From: Harmothoe impar
Taxonomy: Eukaryota > Annelida > Polychaeta > Phyllodocida > Polynoidae
Direction of reading: 5' to 3'
NCBI GenBank assembly: GCA_947462335.1
Contig: OX381713.1
Span: forward strand, 20,452,381-20,516,380
DNA length: 64,000 nt
Below are positions 45,765 to 59,800 of the stretch, piece by piece. Position 1 is the stretch's first letter; each line of letters starts with the position of its first letter. The translations under genes and the position numbers were made by a program. The notes beneath the pieces are model-generated. The model saw only the letters and a list, made by a program, of their open reading frames with translations, was not told the DNA's origin and searched no databases.

Positions 45765-46013
45765 ACGATTGAGCTGCAACTAAAACGCTAACTTAAAATG
45801 TCAAACGGATTATTATTATTGGTTTGATATTCATCTATTCTCAGAAATGAACGTATGTTTGTGCTGTTTAATGTAATGGATTATATTGTGTTAGTAACAT
45901 AGACCTATATATGTGATATTGTTACTTTTAGTTAGAGTAAACCTTTCCAGAGTAATTTGTACAATAATCCAGTTGGAGGCTTCGTGGTGTTGTATTTTAC
46001 TGTCAACTCTGGA

Positions 46014-46021
46014 CCGGAAGT
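46014..46021 (+). promoter_or_regulatory. ETS-type CCGGAAGT motif between RFC2 and TSC1
   Basis: An exact CCGGAAGT lies within the 2.2-kb head-to-head interval. Such sites are common at TATA-less housekeeping promoters. A single 8-mer can occur by chance. Confidence 0.3.
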
Positions 46022-46878
46022 ACCAAGAGCAGAACGTAGCAAAGCCTTGGTGAGCTCCAAAATGCTAAATTTTGACAAATATCTAGTTTTTCTGACAATT
46101 ATCTTGTAGTGCAAGTATCAAAATGGCGTTAGTTCTCATTCAGGATTCATGAAAGTCTCAGAAAATTCGCTAATTACTCATATGCAAGTGACAGAGTTGG
46201 TGTCACTTGTTGGTCAACAACTCCCAGGTAGGGACAACAGGCCAATCATAAATATTGTTCCTAACAAATCTTGCTATACACATGGGGTATAGTACTTTAT
46301 ATCCCTGCTATACATCACTAGATAGCTTAGATAATTACGATGTCAGAAAGCATAGCATCTTTTTTGTACTGTAAATATTGGATTTTTGAGAGAATTTCTC
46401 CCCAAAAAAATAATGATGAAAAGTACATTTCTTTAATCTTTGTGATTTTAAGAATACACACTAAGTTTCACATTGCACAACCTGTTTTTGGTAGTTTGAG
46501 ACACAATCTGGACAAACCATCTAGGATACATCAACTTCAAGGTGTTTTCTTTCAGTTTCCATCACTTTCAATGTGACAGGGGTTCAGAAAATTGAGTTAC
46601 CCCATGGACCAAAAATATGTTGCAGTCCCATAGACTTAACATAGGATGATAAAAATGTCATATTCCACTGCTTGTTTTGGGTAGTTGTATCCAAAATTCT
46701 GACAAACCAGCTAGGATACACCAACTTCAATATGTTTTCTTTCAGAATCTGTCACTTTCAGTATGATAGGTCTTATGATAATTGAGTTACCCCCTGGACC
46801 AAAAATGTGTTAAACCATCAGTTGATTTTAAAATGAGAGCAGAAAACGCCAGTGGCGCCCTCTGTAGTGCACTGTGGT

Positions 46879-47242
46879 GCTGTTGGGCGCTATTCGCCAA
46901 TCGGCGCAGAACGCCAATATTGACATTCTGCGCAGCGCAATTTGTAAATAGCGCAGGATCAAAGCCGCGCAGAACGCCAATCTGCGCGGAATAGAAATAT
47001 CAGTGGAGATGCGAGTACCTGTTTCATTTGTAAGTTGTTGTGTCAATAGAACCCTAATTTGTTGAAATAAAAGAGGGACGCCATAAATATTGATCGATTG
47101 TATACATATATCCCTCACAATTAGAAAGAGTATAATAATCTTAATCTATATAAAATAACTTGATCGAATCTCGCATCTATTTGTATGCCGCGCAGAACGG
47201 ATTGGCATTCTGCGCCGATTGGCGAATAGCGCCCAACAGTGC
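46879..47242. mobile_element. GC-rich MITE with GTTGGGCGCTATTCGCCAAT termini
   Basis: The left end GCTGTTGGGCGCTATTCGCC and right end GGCGAATAGCGCCCAACAGT are inverted over about 45 bp, with further CTGCGC/GCGCAG copies inside. It sits in the RFC2-TSC1 intergenic region. Confidence 0.65.
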
Positions 47243-47533
47243 CTATCCCAGGCCAGGGCCTCAGGTCAGGACCACAGCCAGTGCCACTGGTACTGTTTAG
47301 TATTTAGTGACACTGACAGTGGACTGACCGGGCCCTGACACAGGGACGGGGTCCAACCACCTGCGTTAATACTCAATTTTTCACCAATGGTCCAGCTTGG
47401 TCTTTCTCAAATACTGTTGCATAGTTGAAATCCAGTAGCCTGAGTAGGCCTGGCCCAAGGCTAGGACTCCTAGTTAGTAGGAGGCATAGTCAGAGAATAT
47501 ATTCATATTGTGAGTGTCGTAGCAGAACCCAGG

Positions 47534-47607
47534 TGCCGAATGTACAGACTACAGTCTCATACCTGCCACCTGAGGCTCAGGTGGCAGGTATGAGACTACA
47601 TTCGGTG
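47534..47607. repeat. Near-perfect hairpin upstream of TSC1
   Basis: AGTCTCATACCTGCCACCTG pairs exactly with CAGGTGGCAGGTATGAGACT across a few-base loop, and the flanks CCGAATGTA / TACATTCGG extend the pairing with one bulge. It is about 275 bp before the TSC1 start codon. Confidence 0.75.
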
Positions 47608-47880
47608 ACTTTACTATTAGTCTAAGGGATCAATTTGAATGTAGGCCTACCCCACATCGCCCCTCCAATACACCAACACCCTGTTGCTAAAATAATAAGT
47701 AAAAATGTAGGGCATGCACTCCACAGAGTTCCGCCAAGCATGAATCTAAAAAAAACATTTACGTTCATGCCACAAGATATTAAAATACCTGATTCTGTGC
47801 ATAAGCCAAGAAAACAAAACCCTTGTAAGTACCATATGAATTTTTTTTTAAATCATCCTGATGTGCAGGTACCTGTCGTG

Positions 47881-50800
47881 ATGGCGTCGCTGCAGGTGGA
47901 TGCACAAGACCTGCTGCGGCTTCTTGAGTCGCAGGACCTTGACGTGGTCACAGAGATTGAAGACCTCATCAAGGAGAACCTCCAACAAAGTAAGCCCCTC
48001 CACCCCCCACATCTCAGTTAATGTTATTTAATATTAGTGACATAGATGTAGATAAATAAGAGAGCTTCATGGCTAATGGAAGTACCGTGATTAATTAGAC
48101 ATGTTTAACCATCTCTACTATTCTGTGGCATTTTAAAAACACCACAATAAAGCATGGTATTCATTTAAATGCAAAAAAAAAGAGAAAAAAAAAGCTTCAA
48201 CATGACTCGTCTTTTACAGGCAGGGAGTCATGGCTGTTGAACGGGCTGGTGGACTCGTACATGGTGTCTCAGTCCAAGCGCTGCATGCAGATCCTGGCCA
48301 CCGTCCAGGAGCCCCACGACAAGGTAGGCAGCTTCTCATCCTGTAACCCTCTAAAGACGGCATGATACCTCAAGGGTCATCTTCATTTCTTGTCTGCAAT
48401 ACCTTCCTGGCGAGGAGTAACTTGCCAGCACTGCATCGGTGCACCATACCTATCCGGTATCTTTCAGGAGTGTGGTATCAACGCTGTAGGGTCGACATGG
48501 TACTAAAAATGCATCACTGGCAAGTTATTCTCTAGACTAGGGCTGTATTCTTACATCATGACAACAAACGGCCACAAACTGCATTGAGGTAGATTTACTA
48601 TAAGTGTAAGATTATTGCATAGTTTTAGCCATCTCACAACCAAACTCGCTACTTTTATACCCATTTTGCACAATTTATGCTATGTCTAATGTAAAAGTCT
48701 CACACTCCAATCTCTCCTGTATTGGATGTTTCAGCATCTAATGGACCGTATAGTGGAGCACATAAAAGGGACCGTGAAGGGAACACCCACCAACCGCCTG
48801 TCCGCCTTGACGCTGTTTGCCTACATCGTCCGTAAACAACCGTCCTGGCTGTACCAAGTAGCGCGCCACTCCCTCATGACGACCATCACCAAGACACTCA
48901 AGGTACAGCCATAGTGGCACAACTTTATTTTACCCTTTATTTAAAGGCAACAATTTGTTTTCACGAATTTCATTACTGGAATTAATTTGAGCAAACTGGG
49001 GAATCCAGCACTGGCGAGTTATTCCTCAGGGCATAGCAGATTAAGCTCAATGCTGCTCTATGATTATTTCTTGTATTTCTTTCGATGTTTTTTTGTAAAT
49101 AGTTATCAAAATGAATATATGTACTGTTTTACTCTCCTTTTCAATAATGTGAATTGTAACTAAATATATATATATAGCATTGGTCTGCTATCTTATATGC
49201 ATAAAAAATAGTCCTTTATATCTGTCTGTAACATATCCAAGAATTACTTCACAGACTACTTGAGTGGTTTAACGCGTACATAACTGTTTCAGACGGATAA
49301 CGATGTGCCGGTGCTGATGTGCGGGGTGCTCATCATCGCCTCCATCACCCCCGTCATCCCGGTGGCCATCACACAGCACCTCCATGACATCTTTGAGGCT
49401 TTCAGTCGCCTCGTAGCCTTTAACGTTAAGAAACCTGGTGAGTCATACAATATGCTCATTCCATCTTCAGAGATGCCACTTGTATTGCTTTTGTAGGAAT
49501 TCATACTTTTTCGCAGGGATTTCTATATTGAATAAATGTAAATTTCCTACGGCATCTAGACTGCATCTTAGAATACCATTAATGATTATAAAGTTGAGGT
49601 TAGAAGGAGGCCCAGCTAACTAATAGGTGTGTTTCATGTTATTAGAGTCAAGAAAAGAACTAGGTAGGAACAGGGGTGAACTTTATCCGTTTTAAAGAGA
49701 TTGCCGGCAATTAATATATGGTTATGTGGCACTGGGTGGTCCAAGTTCCTGAATGTCATATTAAAAAAAATGAATGTAAGGGTCTGAAACTGAGACGATC
49801 AAAAAACAATATCCAAGATTAAATTCTGGAAACATTTTTTTAACTGCCATAGATTTTGCCACATATATTTGTATAGAACCGTACTATATTGAGACATTTT
49901 CAGACCATGTGTGCGGCTTATGTAATTGTCCCAAAGTCTAGGTGCAGCTTATAATATGCAGGTTAGGCTTATACGCATGAATTAACGGTAGATATTTGGT
50001 GTTTCAGGTAACGTACCGGACGTGTACTTGCTGCACCTACAAGTGGGGGTCTACGCGCTCTTCCACCGGCTGTGGGGCATGTACCCCTGTAACTTCCTAA
50101 CATACCTCCGCTCCGTCTACTCCAAACCAGAGAACAGACAGGTCTTTGAGGACCTCATCAAGGTGAGAAATGCTCTTGTAATACAAGTCCCCATGGTATA
50201 TTGGACAAAGGACCACCTCAACCAGGACCTTTGGATTAAGTGTCACTTGGATTAGGGTCCTTTGACAAAGAGTCGCCTGGACCAGGGATCCGGGGTGACT
50301 AAGAAACGTGCCTTCCAAACTAAATGTAGTATATTCCAGAAAATATTCATGTTACGTCTAATGTTGCCATAGCATGTACCACAGTGGGTGTCATCTGAGT
50401 GTCAATTGGGAAGGTTTAAGATATCCAGGCTTTAATTTTCCGTTGTTGGTTACAGCCCATGTTGGAGCGGGTCAGGATGCACCCGTTACTCGTCACCGCC
50501 TCAAAGGACAAAGAACTCTCCATGGAAAGGTGAGTCATTCTTGTGGTATTCATGAAAGAAAAGTCATCTGCTCAATACTAAACGTTACTTTTCAAGGGGC
50601 TAGGTAATCAGCTAAGCATACACGTGGAGCTAACTAAACCTGAACTTGTAATATACTACCACGCCCTTCGGGCAAGACGAGCGTGAGAAAGCCTGTAAAG
50701 ACCATGTGGTGAACAGACACAAAAAGAGACCAAACTGGCAGTGCTATCGATATATAAGCAACTCAGAATCAATTAAACACCTCAAAATTTAAAAATGTAG

Positions 50801-53800
50801 CTTCTTTCTATGTCCCCAGGTGGCGGCACAAGGAGGTGCATGACATCATGGTGGAGTGTGCCAAGATGTCGTTGGATCCCATCGAGGGGTGGAGCGAGGA
50901 GTCGCTCGGTCCCGTCCCTAGTCAGGTGGCGCGCATCCCGCCCGTTGTACCCGAGATGGGTGCCTTGCCCCCACAGCTGTCTACTGGTGAGGACAAGTTG
51001 CATTTCACTTTGTGATGTTTGAGATGTCTTGTTTGAAGTAGTTGCGCAAATCTAGTATAATTGATATATTACTCATTTTTATAACTTGAGTGCACTAATA
51101 ACGGTCGGTAATTTAGCTACTGGTAAATTAGAATATATAGGAGAAAGATTTTACTAGGTGTATTGGGACAGTATCGGAAAGGTAATGGAATAAAACAGTA
51201 AATTATACACCATATGCATATGTACATGTTAATCCAAAGTTTTCTTTACTATAGTGCAAATCTCGGCCCAAGTTTTCCCTTGAGTTTACCTGTCTAAGTC
51301 ACCACTCTAACCCGGCCATGAGTCAGCTCATAGTACAGTTCATCGATCATCCATAGATGCGGTCACTGCTGTATTGGACAAGCAGCATATAAATATCTGT
51401 CCTACTACTTCGAGGCAGACTACCACTATTTGTGGCTGACTCCTTGCCAACTTGAGATATGTTCCAGGCGTCACAGTACACTTGGACGTAAAACAACCCA
51501 ATCAATCAATCAAAAAAAAAAAAATTCAATGTTCCTTTGCAGAGCGTGGGAGTGTCGTGGTGGGCCTGATGCCGGTAGCGGAGGCGGTGACGGAGCCGCT
51601 GCCTCCGGCGCTGGCGGCGCAGGACCCGCTCTGGTCGCCCTCCTCTGTGTGCGGCCTGTCCACCCCGCCACCCGTCACCCCCGGCGGCACCCCCAGCACC
51701 GTGCCAGTCACCACCGAGTTCCCGCAGCTCACAGGTAGCACCGGCTTACTTCTATACCGTAATGACCCATTAAAACACAGGGGACTCATTTAAGTGTGTA
51801 GGATCCGCCTGAAATCCAAAATGTCTATTTAAAAGGACTCGGGCTGGGTTGCTGTATAAGCACAGGGAGTAAAAGGGACTTGAAATTTTAAGTGCAGTAA
51901 CGCTTAAACAGGCAATTACAGTAAGTATACACGTTTGATTTAAGACTAAAAATTTCATGTCTCAGGGGTTTTTTTCGCGTCTGGATTTTACTGGTAGGAT
52001 TCTGCGATAACAAATGTATATCTCTGATCCCTTAGTTACCGGTAACCGCTATATTTGTTTTGTATTGTTTTTGGGAGAGTTATGGTTACGCCACGATTTG
52101 GTTAGGCCTTAGCTCAATTAATGAATCTATTTATATTTTATTCCGATTTCTTTCGTTATTTTCAGCAGGGCCTCTTACACCATTACCATGCCTTGCGGCA
52201 CACGTCGATTCGCCACTTCCACATGATGACCAAACAGAAAGGGTAAGAAAAATTGGTATTACATCTTTTTTTGTCGGCGCCTTGTTTTCATAAGTCCCTT
52301 AAGTTACCCCTTTGTGAAGTATTAGAGGAGATAAGATGAGTGCCTCTAAAGTGTGTAAAGCTAGTATTAACTTTTCTTGTTTTTCTGTACATATTTCTGT
52401 GTGATATCTTAAGTGGTACTGCAAGTCTGGACTGGGTTTTCAAGCATCCTCTACTACGTTTTAAATACTGTTAATACCTACCATCCTCACATGCAAATTT
52501 TGTCTGGACTGCCGGGTTGCTATTTAAGTATATGCATTTGACTATTTCCGCCTTTTAAATTTCAAAATAGAACTCCCTTCCCTTTTGAGGTGAATTGGCT
52601 CAATTCTGATGACTTACTCAGCTTTTCTTACTGAGAGAATGAACAGAAACTTTGGTTCACTAGCTCCCCCGCCCCAAGCTTAACATGTTTTTCTGTCATC
52701 TTGTCCACGCATGGGACATTGAACTGGACTGTTCCCTCTTAAAGATAGTTTAGGAGCTAAGTTACCGTCGATTTTTATTTTTTTCAGTTAAACAATGTTC
52801 ATAATGTCCATATGAATATGTGAGTAGCTTTTTAAATCATTCTGATACTTTAAAATCCATAGAATATAGAGAAAATCATGGTAAGAATAGGTCAGGGTAC
52901 CCGTCTCTATTACAGAGAGGGGTTCCCTGATCTGGTCTCCTCTATATTTTATGTATTTACAAGTATCTGAATGATTTAAGAATCTACACACATATTTACA
53001 TGGCTATTACGAACACAAATACATTTTATGTAACTAAAAAATAAAAATCTACCCCAAATTAGCTCCTAACCCATCTTTATGTTTCCTCTGTTTAATAAGC
53101 ATGTATGTGTAACTGACAGAGTGAGTGACCTTGTGGTTTGTCTGTTTAACCTTGCCCCCACACAGCGTCGTCTCGCCCTGCTCAACACGCACCTGGCCGT
53201 ACAAATGCAGCAAACCAACGGGGAAACCTCCTCCTCCTCCGCACACTATCAAGTCTCCGTCCCACCCTCCCCCCTCAAACCCGACTTCACCTCAGAACCC
53301 CCCTTCCAAGTCCAATCCATGCGGGCCATACGTAAGATCAACTTTGACGGTGGTTTGTCCGAGCCACCGACACAAGTCTCGGGGCCGCGACATTTAGGGT
53401 CGATAATGAGACAGAGATCCGATGAGAAGACTCAGGATGTGACGCCAGCGGAGGAGGCGGTCGAGGATATTTCTACAGCAATAGCGGAAAGGGTGAAAGC
53501 TGAGGCGGCTCAGAAGGTATTATATGTCAAAAACACTGTACAGTGTCATGTTCGTAGTCAAGCTGGTTTAGTTTTGTAGCGATTTAATTTTAAGACAATT
53601 TAATTTTAAGATCCATACAGCATACGCCTATGTACAATACGCACAATACGGTCACAGAATATATATGGAAGGATGAAAAGCAACTATATCCGCCATGTTA
53701 TGTTTAAATTCAGTTTTGTGTTTTCTTTTTTATTTATTTAGTATTTCCTTCAAAACACTAATAAATCATTTTTACTTGATCTTTGTTCTTGGTCATACCC

Positions 53801-56800
53801 TTTCCTACTTTCCCTCATATCATTGATACCGCATTTAAGCCCGTTTTGGTTTCGTGTCTTCGGTGGTGCTTGCCCTGAATGTGATTGTTCTGGGATCTCG
53901 TACATGTATTTAGTATATTTAGGGTTGAAAAAAAACTCTTGCTATATATTACTGTCGATTGTTGCTGAAAATATCAAATTTTACCATTGAGTGTTGCAAT
54001 TCTAGTTTTGAAAAGAATCGTGATAAAATAAAAAATGTAAAAGTACAGGCTGTTATAAGCCTATGTACTGCACAGTGTAAATAAACAATAACAAACGAAC
54101 TTCAGACACTGAAATTACAGTACCCGGTATTATACAGCTCTTTTAATGAAGCCTAGTGATATACACAGAAAATATGATAATATCAATAGCATAACTAACG
54201 AATGATTTGTCCTTTTCCAGCCGGCCTCAGAGGTTGCGGAGATGGTGTCGCCGAGTATCGTGGACGACAAGCCGCATGTGCCGGCCTCATCCTCGGTGCC
54301 CTCCGTCCTCCAGCTGCCTCAGTTCATAGACAGCCTCAACGTGGGCGGACAGGCCTCCCAGGACAAACTAGAAGGTGAGCCACTCATCGTAAAGTCTTCG
54401 AGTTCTTTCCTGATTTCAACATTTTTCTGTCGCAAAGATCTGGACTTTACAAGAGGGGACCTCTAGTCAGTGGCCTCTATTTTTTGAAAATTTCAGGCGT
54501 TTTTGAGATTGGTCACTTTCAGCCCAGATCTTGATTGTGTTAATCAACTCATCTTATACTACATGTCTGTCGGTGTAACCCTCTCACCGCCAGTAAGCCG
54601 GAAAAGCAGTATCTTATTGAAGCGGTGAGATTGTTGATCCTTTCTGCACCCGAACATTGACGGAGAGGTGCCAAAATAATTATGTCGTTATAATAATGCG
54701 TCTCATTTTCCAGACATTGACCAGGAAGTGTCAGCATTGACTCAAACAGAAATAGAAGAAGAAGATGACAGTAACTCTGAGTCTGACATCGGGATCCCCT
54801 CCCACCTCCCGGCCAACGTCCAGATGACGGCCGAGTCGGTGGCTGCCTTCATGCGCCAAGTCAACCGTATTCGCTTCAACAGCATGAATGTGACCCAGGA
54901 CAAGGCGTCCAATAAGGACAAGCAGTACTCCCGCAGTAACTCCTGCCCCAACCTCAAGGAGCCAGAGCTAGATGAGGCTACAGAGGATCTCCACAAAGAT
55001 GACGACGAACAAAGTCCTGAGGTTAAACCAAACGCGGTACAATCTGAGGGCAGCATCCAGACGAGGTCTACGGCCGGGAACGCACCGCCAGCAGAGGTTG
55101 TCGTGACGCAGGTTACCAAGGTAACCACCACTATTCAAACACAGACTTCTATCATGTCGACCGGCAGCGAGAGCGAGACCAAAGTTACCAACGCGGCAGG
55201 AGCAAAACAGCCGGAGACTCCAGCGCAGCAGGAGACGGAGGCGGAGAGGTTCTACCGCTACTTGATGGGGATCCTCCTACCACAACCCGGGTTCTGTGAG
55301 AAGTGCGGCACACGGGAGGAGGCGAGCACCGCTACAGGGGAGGAACCCAGGAGGAACACACAACTGGGCATTACGGGAAGATGGATCAACACAGGTGAGA
55401 AAAAAAAGCAGTCATTTTAGATTATACTGAACTATTTTTCGTGCCTGAGCATTACCTTGTCCTATCAAATGTGTGAAATTATATCGGTTTCTCACCGTAT
55501 TCGGACAACTGAGGATTACATACAATTAAATTCTAAAAACACTAAATGTAATTCCAATTAACGGCTTTTCAGTGAATGACTTGTGTTCTTTTTGGGTAAC
55601 TGATGCTATCATACAAAAATACAAATGGTGTCAGAAAAAGAACAATTATTGAATTAAAACAAAATAATATCCCCGACTTGTTCCTTTGGCAACAGCCCGC
55701 ACAGCTGCTCCGGTGCCGTCTCCGGGTGGTGTGCCCATCTACACCACCATGTCGCCGCCCGAGATGTTGGATCGGCACATCATGTTGGGCAGTGACATCC
55801 ACGCACAGGGACAGGCGCGCATACCTCTCACCTCCCAGAACGACGTCAGCTGGACACACTTTGGAGGTGGGTTTAGACTACTATTTATAGTGTGAATTAC
55901 ATCCAAAGCAATTTTAATATGAAAAACACTCCCCTGGAAAGGCAGTGATGTTTAAATAAATTAAAAAAATTAAAAAAATTAAAATATGTTTATTTATTCT
56001 GGAAAAAATGAGGTTAGGTTTATAAAAAAAATGCTTTATAGACTCCAGACTCCAGAATGAGACAATGATAGAATTTGAGGAACCATTACATCGGTAAATC
56101 TACTCACATGTCCAGCCGATTGTTTTAATCAAATAGCTCACTATTAATTCCCGTAAAAGAAAGATCTTTTACAAAAAGGCAATTGTTTTTATCCAAAAAC
56201 GCTCTACCCAAAATGTAAATGTTAAATATTATTCAGGGTAACAATAATCTTCTGTCCATTCTTCACAAACAGTTGAGTCGCAAGGTATACTATAGATGAC
56301 TTATTCGTTAGCATCGCTTTACCATTTTTGCAATTTGCTTTTGTCACTAATTAAACTAATAGATACATTTTAGTTCCTCCCCCCCCCCACCTCAAAAAAA
56401 AAGAAAGAATATTTTCGATTTTATTTTGTACAAATCTAGATCTAATTTGTTTGGTTCACCTATACCATGTCGTCAGTCAGCAAAGTAGAATAAATCCATC
56501 AACTTTTAGTCAGTTTTTATGCATTTCTTTTTCAACCTGTTGTCTAGACTGAATGTGCTGTCATTTTGTTCGCAGATTGCTCTCTGCTTTTGGGGTGTAA
56601 CCTCAGCAACAGTGAAATTGTGTTTTAACTACCAGCAGCATGTACATCAATGAAATCATGTATGTAGGCCTATGATAGGATTTAAAAGGCATGACCCCAC
56701 CCAGAGTTGTGGCTAGGTTGGTAAGAGTTGTGAGTGTCATTCTATCCTTTTTATGTGAATCGAGTGAAGGCATGTATATAAAATGTGGAACTTCCAACAT

Positions 56801-59800
56801 TCTTATGAATTCAAGGCAAAAGGGAATTTGAATGAGGGGGCTGGTTTCAAAAGTGAATTGACACCGCAAAGATGCCCCACGAGTGGACCTGGTGATCAAC
56901 TTTTCTGTGTAGTTGCTCATACTTCCCTGACATGGAATCTGCCTTGTTTCCACTGTAATCAGCTAAGCAGAAAAAAAAAATCTCTGCGTTCCCTCATGAT
57001 GTAACCTTCTGTGTAGCTGCCCATACATATTTATAAGAGCGGCATAGTTGTCGGTATTATGCGTGAATGCAGCGCAAATAACTCCAGGTATCCAAAGCTG
57101 CATCTGTGCATCATACCGATCCTGTGAAGTTTATACACTAACGAATGGTCATCATAATGCATGGATACAGCCCTGGTGAGTTACTCACCAGGGCTGAAAT
57201 CATGTATTATGCCAACAAAGGGTATAGCATATTAAAGCACCATGCTGCCCTTAACGTGTTAACTCCCCTCAAACCTTCAAGGATGGCGTAACGCATTACA
57301 CCCTTGGTCGGCATGATGCATGAATGCAGCCCTGGTGAGTTACTCACCAATGCTGCATTCGCGCATCATGCAGAACCTACAGGGTTGAGACACTCCCGAA
57401 GGTTGAGACACTCCCGATGCACCAATGCAGCACCGGCGAGTTACTCGCCGGGGCTGCAATGGTGCATCATGCCGACAAATGTCACTTGTTAATGAGGGTT
57501 ACCATGTGTCATGATGTGTGGTTTCGCCCAGGTGTGCCGCCGGCGGACGAGGTGAACATCCTTAGTGGCCAGCTGCTGCTGCTGCACACTCAGCTCATGT
57601 TTGAGCGACACAAGTCCGAGCTACACGCCAAGCGCAACCGCCGCCTCCTGGGTCGCACCGTCAAGACGGCCGCACTCGAGGAACAGTACGCCGCCATGGT
57701 AAGGGTTTCTGTTCTAGAAGTATTTTCTAATACCGTTCAAAATGCTGCTCCGTTATGGGAGAAACTGTAAGTGGTGCTCAGATGCCTCCTGTTCCTTGTG
57801 ATATCTGTAGACCATCATGTATGCACTAGAAAATAAAGATGTTGATTTTTGCTGCTTGTTATGACAAGGGTTTATTCAAAGGGATCTGCCCTTTTGCTGT
57901 AATTATGCACAGCTAGTAACTCACCAGTGCTGCATTAATATATCATACCGACCCTACGCGGTTGATACACTCCCCGAGGGTCGGAATGATGCAGTAATGC
58001 AGTGTCAGCGAGTTACTCACCGGCACTGCATCATGCGGACAAACAAACATAAACCTTCAGGCGTTATTCCTTAAAGAATTAACTAACCATTTCCCCTCTA
58101 CCTTGTGTGGTGGCGTGCAGCAAGACCAGCTGCGCCTACAGGAGAACGAGATCCAGAACCTGAGTGAGTCGCTGCGCCTCCAGCAGCAGGTGGTCGGGGA
58201 GCTGCGGGCCGCTAACGACAAGCACACCTGTGACAGACAAGTACTGCAGAAGTAAGTCAGGGAACAACAGGGAGTGGTCATTTTTTAACAACAGTGGATT
58301 TGAGGGGGGGGGGGGGGGGAACCAATCAAATTTTGACCCCTTTGGAGGGGAAGGGGGGGGGCGACCAACACAATTTCACCACTTTTTAGTGGAAAAGCCA
58401 GCGCGTTATTATAGCTCGAAGCCATCGGCCGTGATAAATTTGAACCTGTCCCTTACTTGCTCGCACTATGTTGGTGTACCATAGAACATATGAAATTCTC
58501 AGTTGTTAACATAACGCTAAATCTCGGATATTCAAGCGAATAATGTATGACATGAATTACCTGTACATGGACAAGACATGCAGTTGTAGTGGAAAATTGG
58601 CTAGGTATTAACAGAAACTTATATTGGTTTAGTTCATTCGTTTGGCTTTAACTCTTAGATCGCATAGCGAAGAAGTGGAAAATCTGCGTCAAAGCAAGGA
58701 AGTATTACAGAGCGAACTCCGAGCCCAAAAAGAAGAAAACACGCAACTTTGTAAGGTATGTGAAGAATGATGATCTCCAAGGTTAATTACAGTGGCATAT
58801 GAGCACCTGTTTTTTCAACACAGACATTAGAGCTAAGGCTCCTTTCGTTGCTGCATTGGGAGTGGTATTGGGAATGCATATAAATATATACGGACACAGA
58901 AAGGAGCTGATTTCAGTTTTTGTACTGAGTGATAGGGGCCCCATATTATTGGACCTCTGATGCCTAAGTGATGGGCTAAGGTCTGCTATCTCTGACCCTT
59001 AATGTATTTGGTTATTTATTTGAGGTATATTATTACATGTATAAGCACTATTTATTTAATTCTGCAGGATATGAAGCATGTCCGGGCGCTGATGTTCTGT
59101 CTCGAACAGGAGCTAGAGGTTGTCAATTCCAAGGTGGCACACACCGACGAACTGCAAAGTGAGGTAAGTCGCGTTTGCCGTTTGTCTCTTTTTGAGGCGT
59201 TTTTTAGGGGTAGAAAAAAAAACTTATTTTAATAAATATTCTAGGAAGCCTTTATACTCCTCATACGTACTGAAATGCAATGAAAATAATTGTCTCACCA
59301 CGTGACGTCATTAACAGCCACAATATATTGATATAATACAAAATACCACTTTGTTATTAATATTAATATCATAAGGCCAAACAAAAAGTATGTTTCAGGT
59401 AAAATGGCAGGAAAATGTAGGGTCGGTAGGTCGGATTTTTTTTTTTTAACTTTTTTTTCTTTTAACATGAATGTATTAGCCAACCTCTCCGAAGACCCTA
59501 AAATTGACCAAAAAAGGGTAGAAATACGATAAGTTCTTCAAAATTGCGATTTTTTGGGGCCTTAAATTATGAAATTCCACTTTTGCCCACCAGGTGACGC
59601 GGCTGACCAAGGAGCTGCTGTTGATGGGGGAGTTACAGCAGAAGTACCAGCAGCGGCTCGTGGCCGTCACCAACAGCCACAACTCCAAACCTGAGACGCA
59701 GTTTGTACTCGACTCCTACAAGGCTGAACTAGCCTGTAAGTTAGTTAACACTTATTTTTGGATGTTGAACCCCTTTACTCTTTAAGGACGGACGTCGCTA

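Noticed and set aside
54742..55131. A 129-aa minus-strand frame
   Set aside because: It is antisense to TSC1 exon 12, which has family-like sequence and matching splice phases.
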